DNA from: Candidatus Nitrosopumilus sp.
GTDB lineage: Archaea > Thermoproteota > Nitrososphaeria > Nitrososphaerales > Nitrosopumilaceae
Reading direction: 5' to 3'
DNA length: 12,083 nt
Assembly: GCA_030637455.1 (NCBI GenBank)
Contig: DAOWGL010000128.1
Coordinates: 1-12,083 of the forward strand
How positions within the stretch are numbered: position 1 is the stretch's first letter; every line of letters starts with the position of its first letter. The notes beneath the pieces were generated by a model, which was not told the origin of the DNA, did no database searches, and saw only the letters and a program-made list of their open reading frames with translations. Positions 6,350-12,083 of this stretch are shown in pieces. The translations under genes and the position numbers were made by a program.

Positions 6350-7075
6350 TTACTCTGCAGCAAACTTTGATGTGTTTTGAGAATAATTTTGTAAATCAGA
6401 TTCTGAAACTTTCTCAAATGTTTTAGATTCAGTAGTAATTTTTGCCATCTTTATATTATTAATTCCGTCTTTTGCTTCTGCTTTTAGATTAATTGCTGCA
6501 ATAGCTAATGCTGCTGCATCTTCTATACTCAAATCATCTTTGTAATGTTTTTCTAAAAATGCATTTACATCATCAGAACCTGCTCCAATTGCAATTGCTG
6601 AAAATTGGATATATGTTCCACTAGGATCTGTTACATAGATTGATTCACCTTTTTGATCAATTCCTGCAATAATCATAGAAACTCCATTTGGACGTACTCC
6701 TCCATATTGTGTGAATTGATGAGCTTGATCTGCTAGATGTTTTGCAACTGTTCCAACTTCAACAGATTCATCATATGTCATTCTATTTCCTTGTGAGAAA
6801 AATCGTGCACCATCAACTTGGACTCTTGCATCTGGAATGTATCCTGCTGCTGCAACTCCAATATGATAATCAACTTGAAATATTTTTTGAGTAACATTAC
6901 TAGTTTGTAAAGTTCGAGGTTTCTCTTCTACTGCCATAATGACACCTTGTTTACTGCTGATACCGATAGCTAAGGTTCCTCTTTTTACTGTCTCAATGGC
7001 GTATTCGACTTGGTATATTCTACCGTCTGGCGAATACATTGTAGGTGTCATATCATAACCGCGGGATGCCATCAT
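6350..7075 (-). CDS. psmA: Proteasome subunit alpha
   Basis: Forms the outer heptameric rings of the archaeal 20S proteasome. These rings gate the chamber and dock ATPases such as PAN or Cdc48. The 241-residue product carries the alpha-subunit signature at residues 7-26 (YDMTPTMYSPDG, then RIYQVEYA) and then AIETVKRGTLAIGI. The N-terminal YDM/YSPDGR segment is the gate. There is no propeptide and no catalytic N-terminal Thr, as expected for alpha rather than beta. The length is typical for archaea. It starts MM; the first ATG at 7075 is used because the TATA-like box (7101-7108) lies about 29 nt upstream. It is divergent from a winged-helix regulator and followed at 49 nt by the UbiE-like gene, which may share its transcript. 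The beta subunits are not in the window. Confidence 0.96.
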   Translation of the reverse strand: MMASRGYDMTPTMYSPDGRIYQVEYAIETVKRGTLAIGISSKQGVIMAVEEKPRTLQTSNVTQKIFQVDYHIGVAAAGYIPDARVQVDGARFFSQGNRMTYDESVEVGTVAKHLADQAHQFTQYGGVRPNGVSMIIAGIDQKGESIYVTDPSGTYIQFSAIAIGAGSDDVNAFLEKHYKDDLSIEDAAALAIAAINLKAEAKDGINNIKMAKITTESKTFEKVSESDLQNYSQNTSKFAAE

Positions 7076-7095
7076 ATCATCACGAGTCCATTCTC

Positions 7096-7104
7096 AGTCA
7101 ATTT
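7096..7104. repeat. Inverted 9-mer AGTCAATTT (left copy) in the psmA promoter
   Basis: This is the reverse complement of AAATTGACT at 7160-7168. It overlaps the psmA TATA-like box. It could be an operator shared by the two divergent promoters, or chance in AT-rich DNA. Confidence 0.3.
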
Positions 7105-7108
7105 AAGG
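7101..7108 (-). promoter_or_regulatory. TATA-like box for psmA
   Basis: It reads CCTTAAAT on the minus strand, centred about 29 nt before the psmA start. This is consistent with a leaderless transcript. Confidence 0.4.
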
Positions 7109-7150
7109 GTAATTGTCTTGTCTGAATATGGATTAGATCTGGAAATAGGG

Positions 7151-7158
7151 CTATAAGC
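7151..7158 (+). promoter_or_regulatory. TATA-like box for the winged-helix regulator
   Basis: CTATAAGC is centred about 31 nt before the ATG at 7186 but only 16 nt before the in-frame TTG at 7171. It therefore supports the ATG as the start. Confidence 0.45.
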
Positions 7159-7159
7159 A

Positions 7160-7168
7160 AAATTGACT
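7160..7168. repeat. Inverted 9-mer AAATTGACT (right copy) in the regulator promoter
   Basis: This is the partner of AGTCAATTT at 7096-7104. It lies just downstream of the TATA-like box of the winged-helix gene. In each direction the motif overlaps or directly follows the TATA element. Confidence 0.3.
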
Positions 7169-7185
7169 AATTGAATTCAAGAAAC

Positions 7186-7569
7186 ATGGTCAATCAACTA
7201 CTAGAATTCAAAGAAATCATTAAATCAAAACAAGTTTCAAATGCAAGAAAAACCGACAAACAAACAAGGAAACTCTTACTGTACTTGTTCACCAGCACCA
7301 GAGGTGGTTTTACTCGACTACGAATAATCATTCATCTTTTAGAAAAACCATACAATACACACCAATTGGCAAAAGAACTAGACCTTGACTACAAAGCAGT
7401 CCAACATCATATGAAAGTCTTGGAAAAAAATAACATGGTTTCAAAGATTGGAGAAAAATATGGTGCTATCTTTCATCTGTCAAATTTTCTAGAAATCAAT
7501 ATTGGTGCACTAGATGAGGCAATTGACAAATTAGATAGAAAGATGAATCATACCAAAGTCTACATGTAA
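7186..7569 (+). CDS. ArsR-like winged helix-turn-helix transcriptional regulator
   Basis: A small DNA-binding protein of 127 residues. After a basic N-terminal region (1-35) there is a winged helix at about 40-98. It comprises TRLRIIIHLLEKPYN, then QLAKELDLDYKAVQHHMKVLE as helix-turn-helix with the recognition helix around DYKAVQHHM, then a wing NNMVSKIGEKYGAIFHLS. This pattern is common in archaeal ArsR-like regulators. The C-terminal helix (about 100-120) may dimerise. No metal-binding cysteines are present. I chose the ATG at 7186 over TTG 7171 because of the TATA-like box position. It is divergent from psmA and 72 nt upstream of glutamate dehydrogenase on the same strand, so it may control itself and either neighbour; this is inference. 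Confidence 0.8.
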   Translation: MVNQLLEFKEIIKSKQVSNARKTDKQTRKLLLYLFTSTRGGFTRLRIIIHLLEKPYNTHQLAKELDLDYKAVQHHMKVLEKNNMVSKIGEKYGAIFHLSNFLEINIGALDEAIDKLDRKMNHTKVYM

Positions 7570-7609
7570 TCCAATTTCTGAATCTGCGATCTGATATTTT
7601 GAACTAAAC

Positions 7610-7617
7610 TTAATATA
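7610..7617 (+). promoter_or_regulatory. TATA-like box for glutamate dehydrogenase
   Basis: TTAATATA, within a longer run of T and A, is centred about 28 nt before the TTG start at 7642. It indicates a separate leaderless promoter for the gene rather than read-through only from the regulator. Confidence 0.5.
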
Positions 7618-7641
7618 ATATACACCGGTTTCAAAATCATC

Positions 7642-8916
7642 TTGGTCAAAAACGATCCTTTTGCAAATGCAACTAAACAAGTTAATGATGCATGTGATAT
7701 TATTGGAATCAAAGACAAAGAACTACGTGAATATTTGGCAATGCCAAATAAAATGATGAGAGTTAAAATTCCAGTTAAAATGGATAATGGTAAAATTAGA
7801 ATTTTCACAGGTTTTAGAAGTCAACATAACAACGACAGAGGTCCATACAAAGGTGGCATTCGTTACTTTAATCCGGAAGGTGGAGTTGAATATATGGAAC
7901 GCGAAGTTATGGCACTTTCTTCATGGATGACATGGAAATGTGCAATTGTAGATATTCCTCTTGGTGGAGGAAAAGGTGCAATCTATGTTAATCCAAAAAC
8001 TGAAAAAATCAGCGATGGTGAATTAGAGAGACTAACAAGAGGATTTGCATACAAAATTTCTGAAATCATTGGTCCTGAAAAAGATATTCCAGCTCCTGAT
8101 GTTTACACAACCGGTCGAGAGATGACACAAATCATGGATACATTTAGCAAACTAAACGGCAACAAATATTCTCCAGGTGTAATTACTGGAAAACCAATTT
8201 CAATGGGTGGTTCACTTGCTAGAAATGTTGCAACCGGATTGGGAGCAGCATATACAGTTAGAGAAGCTGCGAAGACATTGAAACTAAGTTTGAAAGGTGC
8301 CAAAGTTGTTTTACAAGGATTTGGTAATGCATCAACATTTGCAGGAGAATATCTTGAAAAGATGGGTGCAAAAGTTATTGGTGTCAGTGATTCTAAAGGG
8401 TCAATCTCAATTCCTAAAGGTGCAAAAGTTAGTGCAATTTTAGCACACAAAGAAAAGAAAGGTTCAGTTGTTGGATTCCCTGGCAGTAAAAAAATATCCA
8501 CAGAGGAATTACTTACTACTAAATGTGATATTCTAGTTCCAGGTGCATTAGAGAATCAAATCGATGCAAAGATAGCAAAGAATCTTCAATGTAAAATCAT
8601 TGCAGAAGCTGCAAACGGTCCAACATTACCTGAAGCAGATCCAATTATCTTCCAAAAGAAAATCCTAGTAATTCCTGATATTTTAGCAAACTCTGGTGGT
8701 GTATGTATTTCATATTTAGAATGGGTACAAAACAACATGGGCTACTATTGGACTTTTGATGAGGTTGCAAACAAAATGGAGAAAAACATCACAAAGGGAT
8801 TCAAAGACGCATATGCACTCAGTAAAAAGCACAAAATCGATATGAGAAAAGCAACTATGGTTTTAGCTGTTGAACGAGTATTAGAGGCATTTAACCAAAA
8901 AGGCATTTGGCCATAA
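7642..8916 (+). CDS. gdhA: Glutamate dehydrogenase
   Basis: Interconverts 2-oxoglutarate plus ammonium and glutamate using NAD(P)H, the likely entry of ammonium into biomass here. The 424 residues match the hexameric Glu/Leu/Phe/Val dehydrogenase family. Residues lining the 2-oxoglutarate site are visible as Lys70 (GPYKGGIRY) and Lys99 (MTWKCAI). Catalytic Lys111 lies in PLGGGKGAI and Asp153 in PAPDVYTTGRE. The Rossmann loop is VLQGFGNAS (223-231), slightly changed from the usual GFGNVG. The substrate loop ANSGGVCISYLEWVQN lies at 349-364. The start is TTG at 7642, which fits the TATA-like box and the start MVKNDPFANAT. NAD or NADP preference cannot be settled from the strand-2 end VSDSKGSI. 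A PII protein lies 3 kb upstream. The stop is 2 nt from the convergent Toprim stop. Confidence 0.95.
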   Translation: MVKNDPFANATKQVNDACDIIGIKDKELREYLAMPNKMMRVKIPVKMDNGKIRIFTGFRSQHNNDRGPYKGGIRYFNPEGGVEYMEREVMALSSWMTWKCAIVDIPLGGGKGAIYVNPKTEKISDGELERLTRGFAYKISEIIGPEKDIPAPDVYTTGREMTQIMDTFSKLNGNKYSPGVITGKPISMGGSLARNVATGLGAAYTVREAAKTLKLSLKGAKVVLQGFGNASTFAGEYLEKMGAKVIGVSDSKGSISIPKGAKVSAILAHKEKKGSVVGFPGSKKISTEELLTTKCDILVPGALENQIDAKIAKNLQCKIIAEAANGPTLPEADPIIFQKKILVIPDILANSGGVCISYLEWVQNNMGYYWTFDEVANKMEKNITKGFKDAYALSKKHKIDMRKATMVLAVERVLEAFNQKGIWP

Positions 8917-8918
8917 TC

Positions 8919-9296
8919 TTAGGCTAAATAAGATTCGTAACTTACTAGTTGTTCAATAAACATTATCTTCCCTTTTGTAATTATGCGTAATTTTCTTTTG
9001 AAAGTGAGATCCACTTTGGTTCTTCTTTGCAATAACTGAATTGTTTTTCCAGTCAATGTTCTACCTTTTTTGTCTCTATCAAAAAGAATTATCAGTCTTT
9101 CATATTTTGCTACAGAATCTGCAAAATCCACCATTCCTGAAAATTTATGAAATTCTAAAATTTTACCTGTATGACCAAGCTTCCTTAATGCATTAGAATC
9201 TCGTTTTCCTTCAACTATCACAACACTATTTTCTATGGCATTTAATTGAAAAATAAATTCTTTCAATTCTAGAATTTCTTGCTCTGATACTAGCAT
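8919..9296 (-). CDS. Small Toprim-domain protein (RNase M5/primase-like)
   Basis: A stand-alone Toprim domain, the metal-binding fold found in topoisomerases, DnaG primases, OLD nucleases and RNase M5. The 125-residue product has the conserved glutamate in VVIVEGKRD (Glu29) and the DxD pair in ILFDRDKKGR (Asp73, Asp75), so the metal site looks intact. It matches in size and motifs the small archaeal primase-like/UPF0292 group, whose role is not settled; rRNA or 5S processing by analogy with RNase M5 is only a guess. It starts at the ATG at 9296 with a TATA-like box about 25 nt upstream. It is divergent from the small hypothetical gene at 9365 and converges on gdhA with a 2-nt gap. Confidence 0.82.
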   Translation of the reverse strand: MLVSEQEILELKEFIFQLNAIENSVVIVEGKRDSNALRKLGHTGKILEFHKFSGMVDFADSVAKYERLIILFDRDKKGRTLTGKTIQLLQRRTKVDLTFKRKLRIITKGKIMFIEQLVSYESYLA

Positions 9297-9317
9297 AATC
9301 TATGATTACTTCTAACA

Positions 9318-9325
9318 TATTAAAA
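9318..9325 (-). promoter_or_regulatory. TATA-like box for the Toprim gene
   Basis: It reads TTTTAATA on the minus strand, centred about 25 nt before the ATG at 9296. Confidence 0.4.
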
Positions 9326-9331
9326 CAGAGC

Positions 9332-9341
9332 ATATTTTTAC
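9332..9341 (+). promoter_or_regulatory. TATA-like box for the small hypothetical/amidotransferase operon
   Basis: ATATTTTTAC is centred about 29 nt before the ATG at 9365. It supports that start rather than the upstream in-frame ATG at 9302, which would lie before the promoter. Confidence 0.4.
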
Positions 9342-9364
9342 TTCCAAATAATTTGTTGTGTAAG

Positions 9365-9505
9365 ATGAAAACCGAATTAGAAATTGCTGAATATAGAAAA
9401 GTAATTGAAGAAAGACTAGTAAAAACTGAATCCATGGATGCCATGAAATACTATCAAGGGGTACTTCGAAGTCTGGAGTGGGTAGTTACAGGACTAGACG
9501 TTTAA
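9365..9505 (+). CDS. Hypothetical protein, 46 residues
   Basis: I do not recognise this protein. It starts MKTELEIAEYRKVIEERL and ends WVVTGLDV. It is charged, probably mostly helical (a heptad-like spread of Leu/Ile/Tyr in the first 30 residues), with no cysteine and no membrane segment. The ATG at 9365 is preferred over 9302 because of the TATA-like box position and because the extra 21 residues of the longer form overlap the divergent Toprim promoter. It lies 4 nt upstream of the amidotransferase gene and is probably co-transcribed with it. Its reality is inferred from this tight spacing and the promoter. Confidence 0.6.
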   Translation: MKTELEIAEYRKVIEERLVKTESMDAMKYYQGVLRSLEWVVTGLDV

Positions 9506-9509
9506 AAAA

Positions 9510-10193
9510 ATGTCAGATGTACTCCTTGTACAAAATACGCGAATAGAAGGCTCTGGATATCTGGGTGAACTTTTACAAAAGGATGGATTTGAAATCACAT
9601 CTGTCAATGCAAAACATGAAAAGTTACCTGACAAAGATTTTTCTCTAGTTGTGATTTTAGGTGCACCTGAAAGCGCAAATGATGATTTACCATATCTTCA
9701 AGCAGAACAACAACTAATCAAAAATTCTGTGGAAAAAAACATTCCTGTGCTTGGAATTTGTTTAGGCTCTCAATTAATTGCAAAAACTTTTGGTGCCAAA
9801 GTGTATAGTGGTCCTAAAAAAGAGATTGGCTTTTACAGCGATTTGAAAATTAATAATAATTCTTCACTATTCAAGGGATTCAAAAATCCGTTTACTGTAT
9901 TTCATTGGCATGGTGATACCTTTGATTTGCCTGATAATGCTACGAGATTGGTCTCTTCTGAGTATTATCCAAATCAGGCATTTCAATACAAGAGTGCGGT
10001 TGGTTTACAGTTTCATTTGGAAGTAAATGAGGCGATGGTGAATTTGTGGCTTGATAATACGGAAGACAAATTGAAAAAAATTCCTGGTATTGATCCACAA
10101 AAAATTCGATCAGAAATTATTGAAAATATTTCAACTGTAAAATCAAATATGAATAATTTTTACAACAATTTCAAATTTTCCTTTGAACATTGA
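9510..10193 (+). CDS. Class I glutamine amidotransferase-like protein (GMP synthase amidotransferase type)
   Basis: A stand-alone class I (triad) glutamine amidotransferase domain of 227 residues. Members hydrolyse glutamine or related gamma-glutamyl compounds. The nucleophile elbow is LGICLGSQLIA with Cys84. The rest of the triad is His169 and Glu171 in GLQFHLEV, so the site is complete. The segment FHWHGDTFDLP (131-141) is typical of the COG0518 GuaA-like group. No synthetase domain is attached and no GuaA partner is adjacent, and the ~45-residue C-terminal tail (about 180-227) is helical and charged. It is therefore probably not the GMP synthase subunit itself, and the acceptor or substrate is unknown. 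It follows the 46-residue gene by 4 nt, and the next gene (CoA ligase) has its own promoter. Confidence 0.85.
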   Translation: MSDVLLVQNTRIEGSGYLGELLQKDGFEITSVNAKHEKLPDKDFSLVVILGAPESANDDLPYLQAEQQLIKNSVEKNIPVLGICLGSQLIAKTFGAKVYSGPKKEIGFYSDLKINNNSSLFKGFKNPFTVFHWHGDTFDLPDNATRLVSSEYYPNQAFQYKSAVGLQFHLEVNEAMVNLWLDNTEDKLKKIPGIDPQKIRSEIIENISTVKSNMNNFYNNFKFSFEH

Positions 10194-10199
10194 CTAAAG

Positions 10200-10207
10200 T
10201 TTAATAT
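10200..10207 (+). promoter_or_regulatory. TATA-like box for the ADP-forming acyl-CoA synthetase
   Basis: TTTAATAT, preceded by the purine-rich CTAAAG as a possible BRE, is centred about 32 nt before the ATG at 10236. It is one of the clearest promoters in the window and starts 7 nt after the amidotransferase stop. Confidence 0.5.
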
Positions 10208-10235
10208 AGTTAATTCTAATTTTATCGATCGAACG

Positions 10236-12083
10236 ATGGCTGCTGTTAAGAAAATTTTTGAAGAAACTATTCAAACAGATCACAAAGTTATCACTGAAGA
10301 TATTTCTAAATCTATTCTCAAAACTTATGGTGTTAAAGTTCCACCTTATGCACTTGCTACTTCTGCAAACGATGCAGTAAAACAAGCAAAAAAAATTGGA
10401 TTTCCTCTTGTAATGAAAGTAGTATCCCCACAAATTTTACACAAAACTGATGTTGGTGGAGTTAAAGTTGGAATTGATAATGTCAATGATGTAAAAAAGA
10501 CATTCAATGACATGTATGGTCGTCTTTCTAAAAAGAAAGGTGTTGAAGTTAAAGGAATTCTTTTGGAAAAGATGGTTCCAAAAGGTGTTGAACTAATTGT
10601 AGGTATTCAAAATGATCCACAATTTGGTCCAATGATTATGGCTGGATTGGGAGGAGTAATGACTGAAGTCTTCAAAGATGTTGCATTTAGAATGTTACCA
10701 ATTACTACATCTGATGCAAAATCCATGATAAACGAACTAAAAGGTTCTAAACTTCTCAAAGGTTTCAGAGGTAGTGCACCTGTTGATCTTAACATGGTTG
10801 CAAAAATGTTAGTACAAATTGGAAAATTAGGCGTAGAAAATGCAGATTACATCAACAGTATTGATTTCAATCCCGTAATTGTATATCCAAAATCTCATTT
10901 TGTAGTTGATGCAAAAATTATTCTAAACAATGAATTAAGAAAGAATTCCATCTCAAAAGATAAACCAAATATTACATCCATGGAGACTTTCTTTACACCA
11001 AAGTCTGTTGCGCTTGTCGGTGCATCTGCAACACCTGGAAAAATTGGTAATTCTGTATTGGATGCACTTGGAAAACAAGATTACAAAGGTAAAGTATTTC
11101 CAATTAATCCTAAGCAAGAATCAATCCTTGGACTCAAATGTTATCCATCCTTAGATGCAATTACAGAAAAAGTTGATCTGGTTGTTGTTTGTATTGATCT
11201 TTCAATGTGTGGACCAATCATGAAAACATGTGCAAAGAAAGGAATCCATAATGTTGTAATCGTTTCAGGTGGTGGTAAAGAACTTGGTGGTGATAGAGCC
11301 GCTATGGAAGCTGAAGTTAAAGAGTTATCAATAAAACACAAAATTCGTGTAGTTGGTCCTAATTGTATTGGAATGTTTAATGCCGCAAATCGCCTTGATT
11401 GTGCATTCCAAGGACAAGAACGAATGGTACGTTCAAAATTAGGAGATGTTGCATTTTTCTCCCAAAGTGGAACAATGGGAATTAGTATGTTAGAAAGTGC
11501 TGATTTGTTTGGTTTATCAAAAATGATTAGTTTTGGTAATCGTTCTGATGTTGATGAAGCAGATATGATATGGTATGCTGCAAATGATCCTCAAACCAAA
11601 GTAATTGGATTATACGTTGAAGGATTCGGTGATGGTAGAAAATTCATCAATACTGCAAAACGTGTAATGAAAGAGATGAAGAAACCTATCGTAATTTGGA
11701 AGAGTGGTAGAACTGCTGCAGGTGCAAAACAAGCTGCATCTCACACAGGCTCACTTGGAGGCTCAAATGCAATGATTATGGGTGCATTCAAACAAGCAGG
11801 GATTATTTCAGTTGATAGTTATCAAGAACTAGTTGGAGTCTTAAAGGCACTAGCATGGCAACCTCCTGCAAAGGGTAATCGTGTTGCTATGACTAGTAAT
11901 GGTGCTGGTCCAATGATTGGTGGAATTGATCATTTAGAAAGATTGGGTCTTACAATAGGAAAGTTGTCGCCACATCTTCTCAAAAAAATGAAAGCTCGTT
12001 TTCCACCAACTGTTCCTATTCATAATGGTAATCCAGCAGATGTTGGTGGTGGTGCAACTGCAGATGATTATAGATTTGTCATT
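10236..12083 (+). CDS. ADP-forming acyl-CoA synthetase, fused beta-alpha; likely 3-hydroxypropionate-CoA ligase (partial)
   Basis: Activates a carboxylic acid with CoA and ATP, giving acyl-CoA, ADP and phosphate. My translation is open for 616 codons to the window edge; family members are about 700 residues. The ATP-grasp (beta) part comes first (about 1-230) and includes the phosphate-relay His69 in ILHKTDVGG. The CoA-binding Rossmann domain follows (from about 251, [20 protein letters not shown]). The ligase domains carry the phosphohistidine His503 in ASHTGSLGG, and VGPNCIGM and SQSGTMG also match the family. In Nitrosopumilus two such enzymes serve the 3HP/4HB cycle, for 3-hydroxypropionate and 4-hydroxybutyrate. 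From memory, the N. maritimus 3-hydroxypropionate enzyme lies near glutamate dehydrogenase, as here, so I favour that substrate. 4-Hydroxybutyrate or acetate remain possible. A strong TATA box and leaderless start suggest high expression. Confidence 0.9.
   Translation, partial: MAAVKKIFEETIQTDHKVITEDISKSILKTYGVKVPPYALATSANDAVKQAKKIGFPLVMKVVSPQILHKTDVGGVKVGIDNVNDVKKTFNDMYGRLSKKKGVEVKGILLEKMVPKGVELIVGIQNDPQFGPMIMAGLGGVMTEVFKDVAFRMLPITTSDAKSMINELKGSKLLKGFRGSAPVDLNMVAKMLVQIGKLGVENADYINSIDFNPVIVYPKSHFVVDAKIILNNELRKNSISKDKPNITSMETFFTPKSVALVGASATPGKIGNSVLDALGKQDYKGKVFPINPKQESILGLKCYPSLDAITEKVDLVVVCIDLSMCGPIMKTCAKKGIHNVVIVSGGGKELGGDRAAMEAEVKELSIKHKIRVVGPNCIGMFNAANRLDCAFQGQERMVRSKLGDVAFFSQSGTMGISMLESADLFGLSKMISFGNRSDVDEADMIWYAANDPQTKVIGLYVEGFGDGRKFINTAKRVMKEMKKPIVIWKSGRTAAGAKQAASHTGSLGGSNAMIMGAFKQAGIISVDSYQELVGVLKALAWQPPAKGNRVAMTSNGAGPMIGGIDHLERLGLTIGKLSPHLLKKMKARFPPTVPIHNGNPADVGGGATADDYRFVI

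Noticed and set aside
7560..7808. Minus-strand 82-codon hydrophobic frame
   Set aside because: It is antisense to the start of gdhA and the end of the regulator. The hydrophobicity is a mirror of AT-rich codons, and it covers the gdhA promoter.
8103..8501. Minus-strand 132-codon frame
   Set aside because: It is fully antisense to the conserved middle of gdhA, with no recognisable family.
9302..9364. N-terminal extension of the 46-residue protein from ATG 9302
   Set aside because: It would begin upstream of the TATA-like box at 9332 and overlap the divergent Toprim promoter. The extension looks like translated promoter DNA.
10194..11341. Minus-strand frames at 10194-10433, 10607-10795 and 11141-11341
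   Set aside because: They are antisense to the CoA synthetase, whose frame is open and carries all family motifs.
1..12083. CRISPR arrays, tRNA genes, insertion sequences, attachment sites
   Set aside because: No regularly spaced repeats, cloverleaf-like segments, transposase or integrase frames, or terminal inverted repeats were seen. Gene-free gaps are too short for most of these.

Overview
The window is about 33% GC by eye, densely packed, and reads as ammonia-oxidising archaeon (Thaumarchaeota/Nitrososphaerota, Nitrosopumilus-like) chromosome. The evidence is an archaeal proteasome alpha subunit, leaderless archaeal-type promoters (TATA about 25-32 nt before the start codon), a fused ADP-forming acyl-CoA synthetase of the kind used in the thaumarchaeal 3-hydroxypropionate/4-hydroxybutyrate (3HP/4HB) cycle, a thaumarchaeal-type winged-helix regulator and a small archaeal Toprim protein. 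No tRNA, rRNA, CRISPR array, insertion sequence or prophage signal was seen. No intergenic gap exceeds about 130 nt.

Left part (1-3672): the N-terminal part of a short-chain dehydrogenase runs off the left edge (minus strand). Next is a large DExH helicase with an N-terminal zinc ribbon and a C-terminal DUF1998-type cysteine cluster (minus). Divergent from the helicase is a beta-class DNA methyltransferase (plus). The helicase/DUF1998 plus methylase pairing recalls parts of DISARM-type defence, but no nuclease is present, so a repair/housekeeping reading of the helicase (MrfA-like) is equally good.

Middle part (3674-7075): TatA (minus) faces the methylase tail to tail and is divergent from a PII signalling protein (plus) with a shortened T-loop. 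An MFS transporter (minus) overlaps the PII stop codon in a shared CTAG. It is translationally coupled (ATGA) to an upstream UbiE/MenG-like methyltransferase, which lies 49 nt downstream of the proteasome alpha gene psmA.

Right part (7171-12083): a winged-helix regulator (plus) is divergent from psmA and precedes glutamate dehydrogenase (plus). A small Toprim protein (minus) converges on glutamate dehydrogenase. Then come a 46-residue hypothetical protein and a class I glutamine amidotransferase (plus, 4 nt apart), and finally the ADP-forming acyl-CoA synthetase, which runs off the right edge. From memory of the Nitrosopumilus maritimus gene order (GdhA and the 3-hydroxypropionate-CoA ligase a few genes apart), the 3-hydroxypropionate ligase is the better guess for its identity.

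Together the window joins nitrogen assimilation (PII, glutamate dehydrogenase) to carbon fixation (CoA ligase), alongside housekeeping protein turnover, secretion, quinone-type methylation and DNA maintenance. It is mostly core-genome content. The points worth a second look are the PII T-loop, the helicase/methylase pair, the near-zero spacing of convergent gene ends, and a repeated element in the psmA/regulator promoter region.
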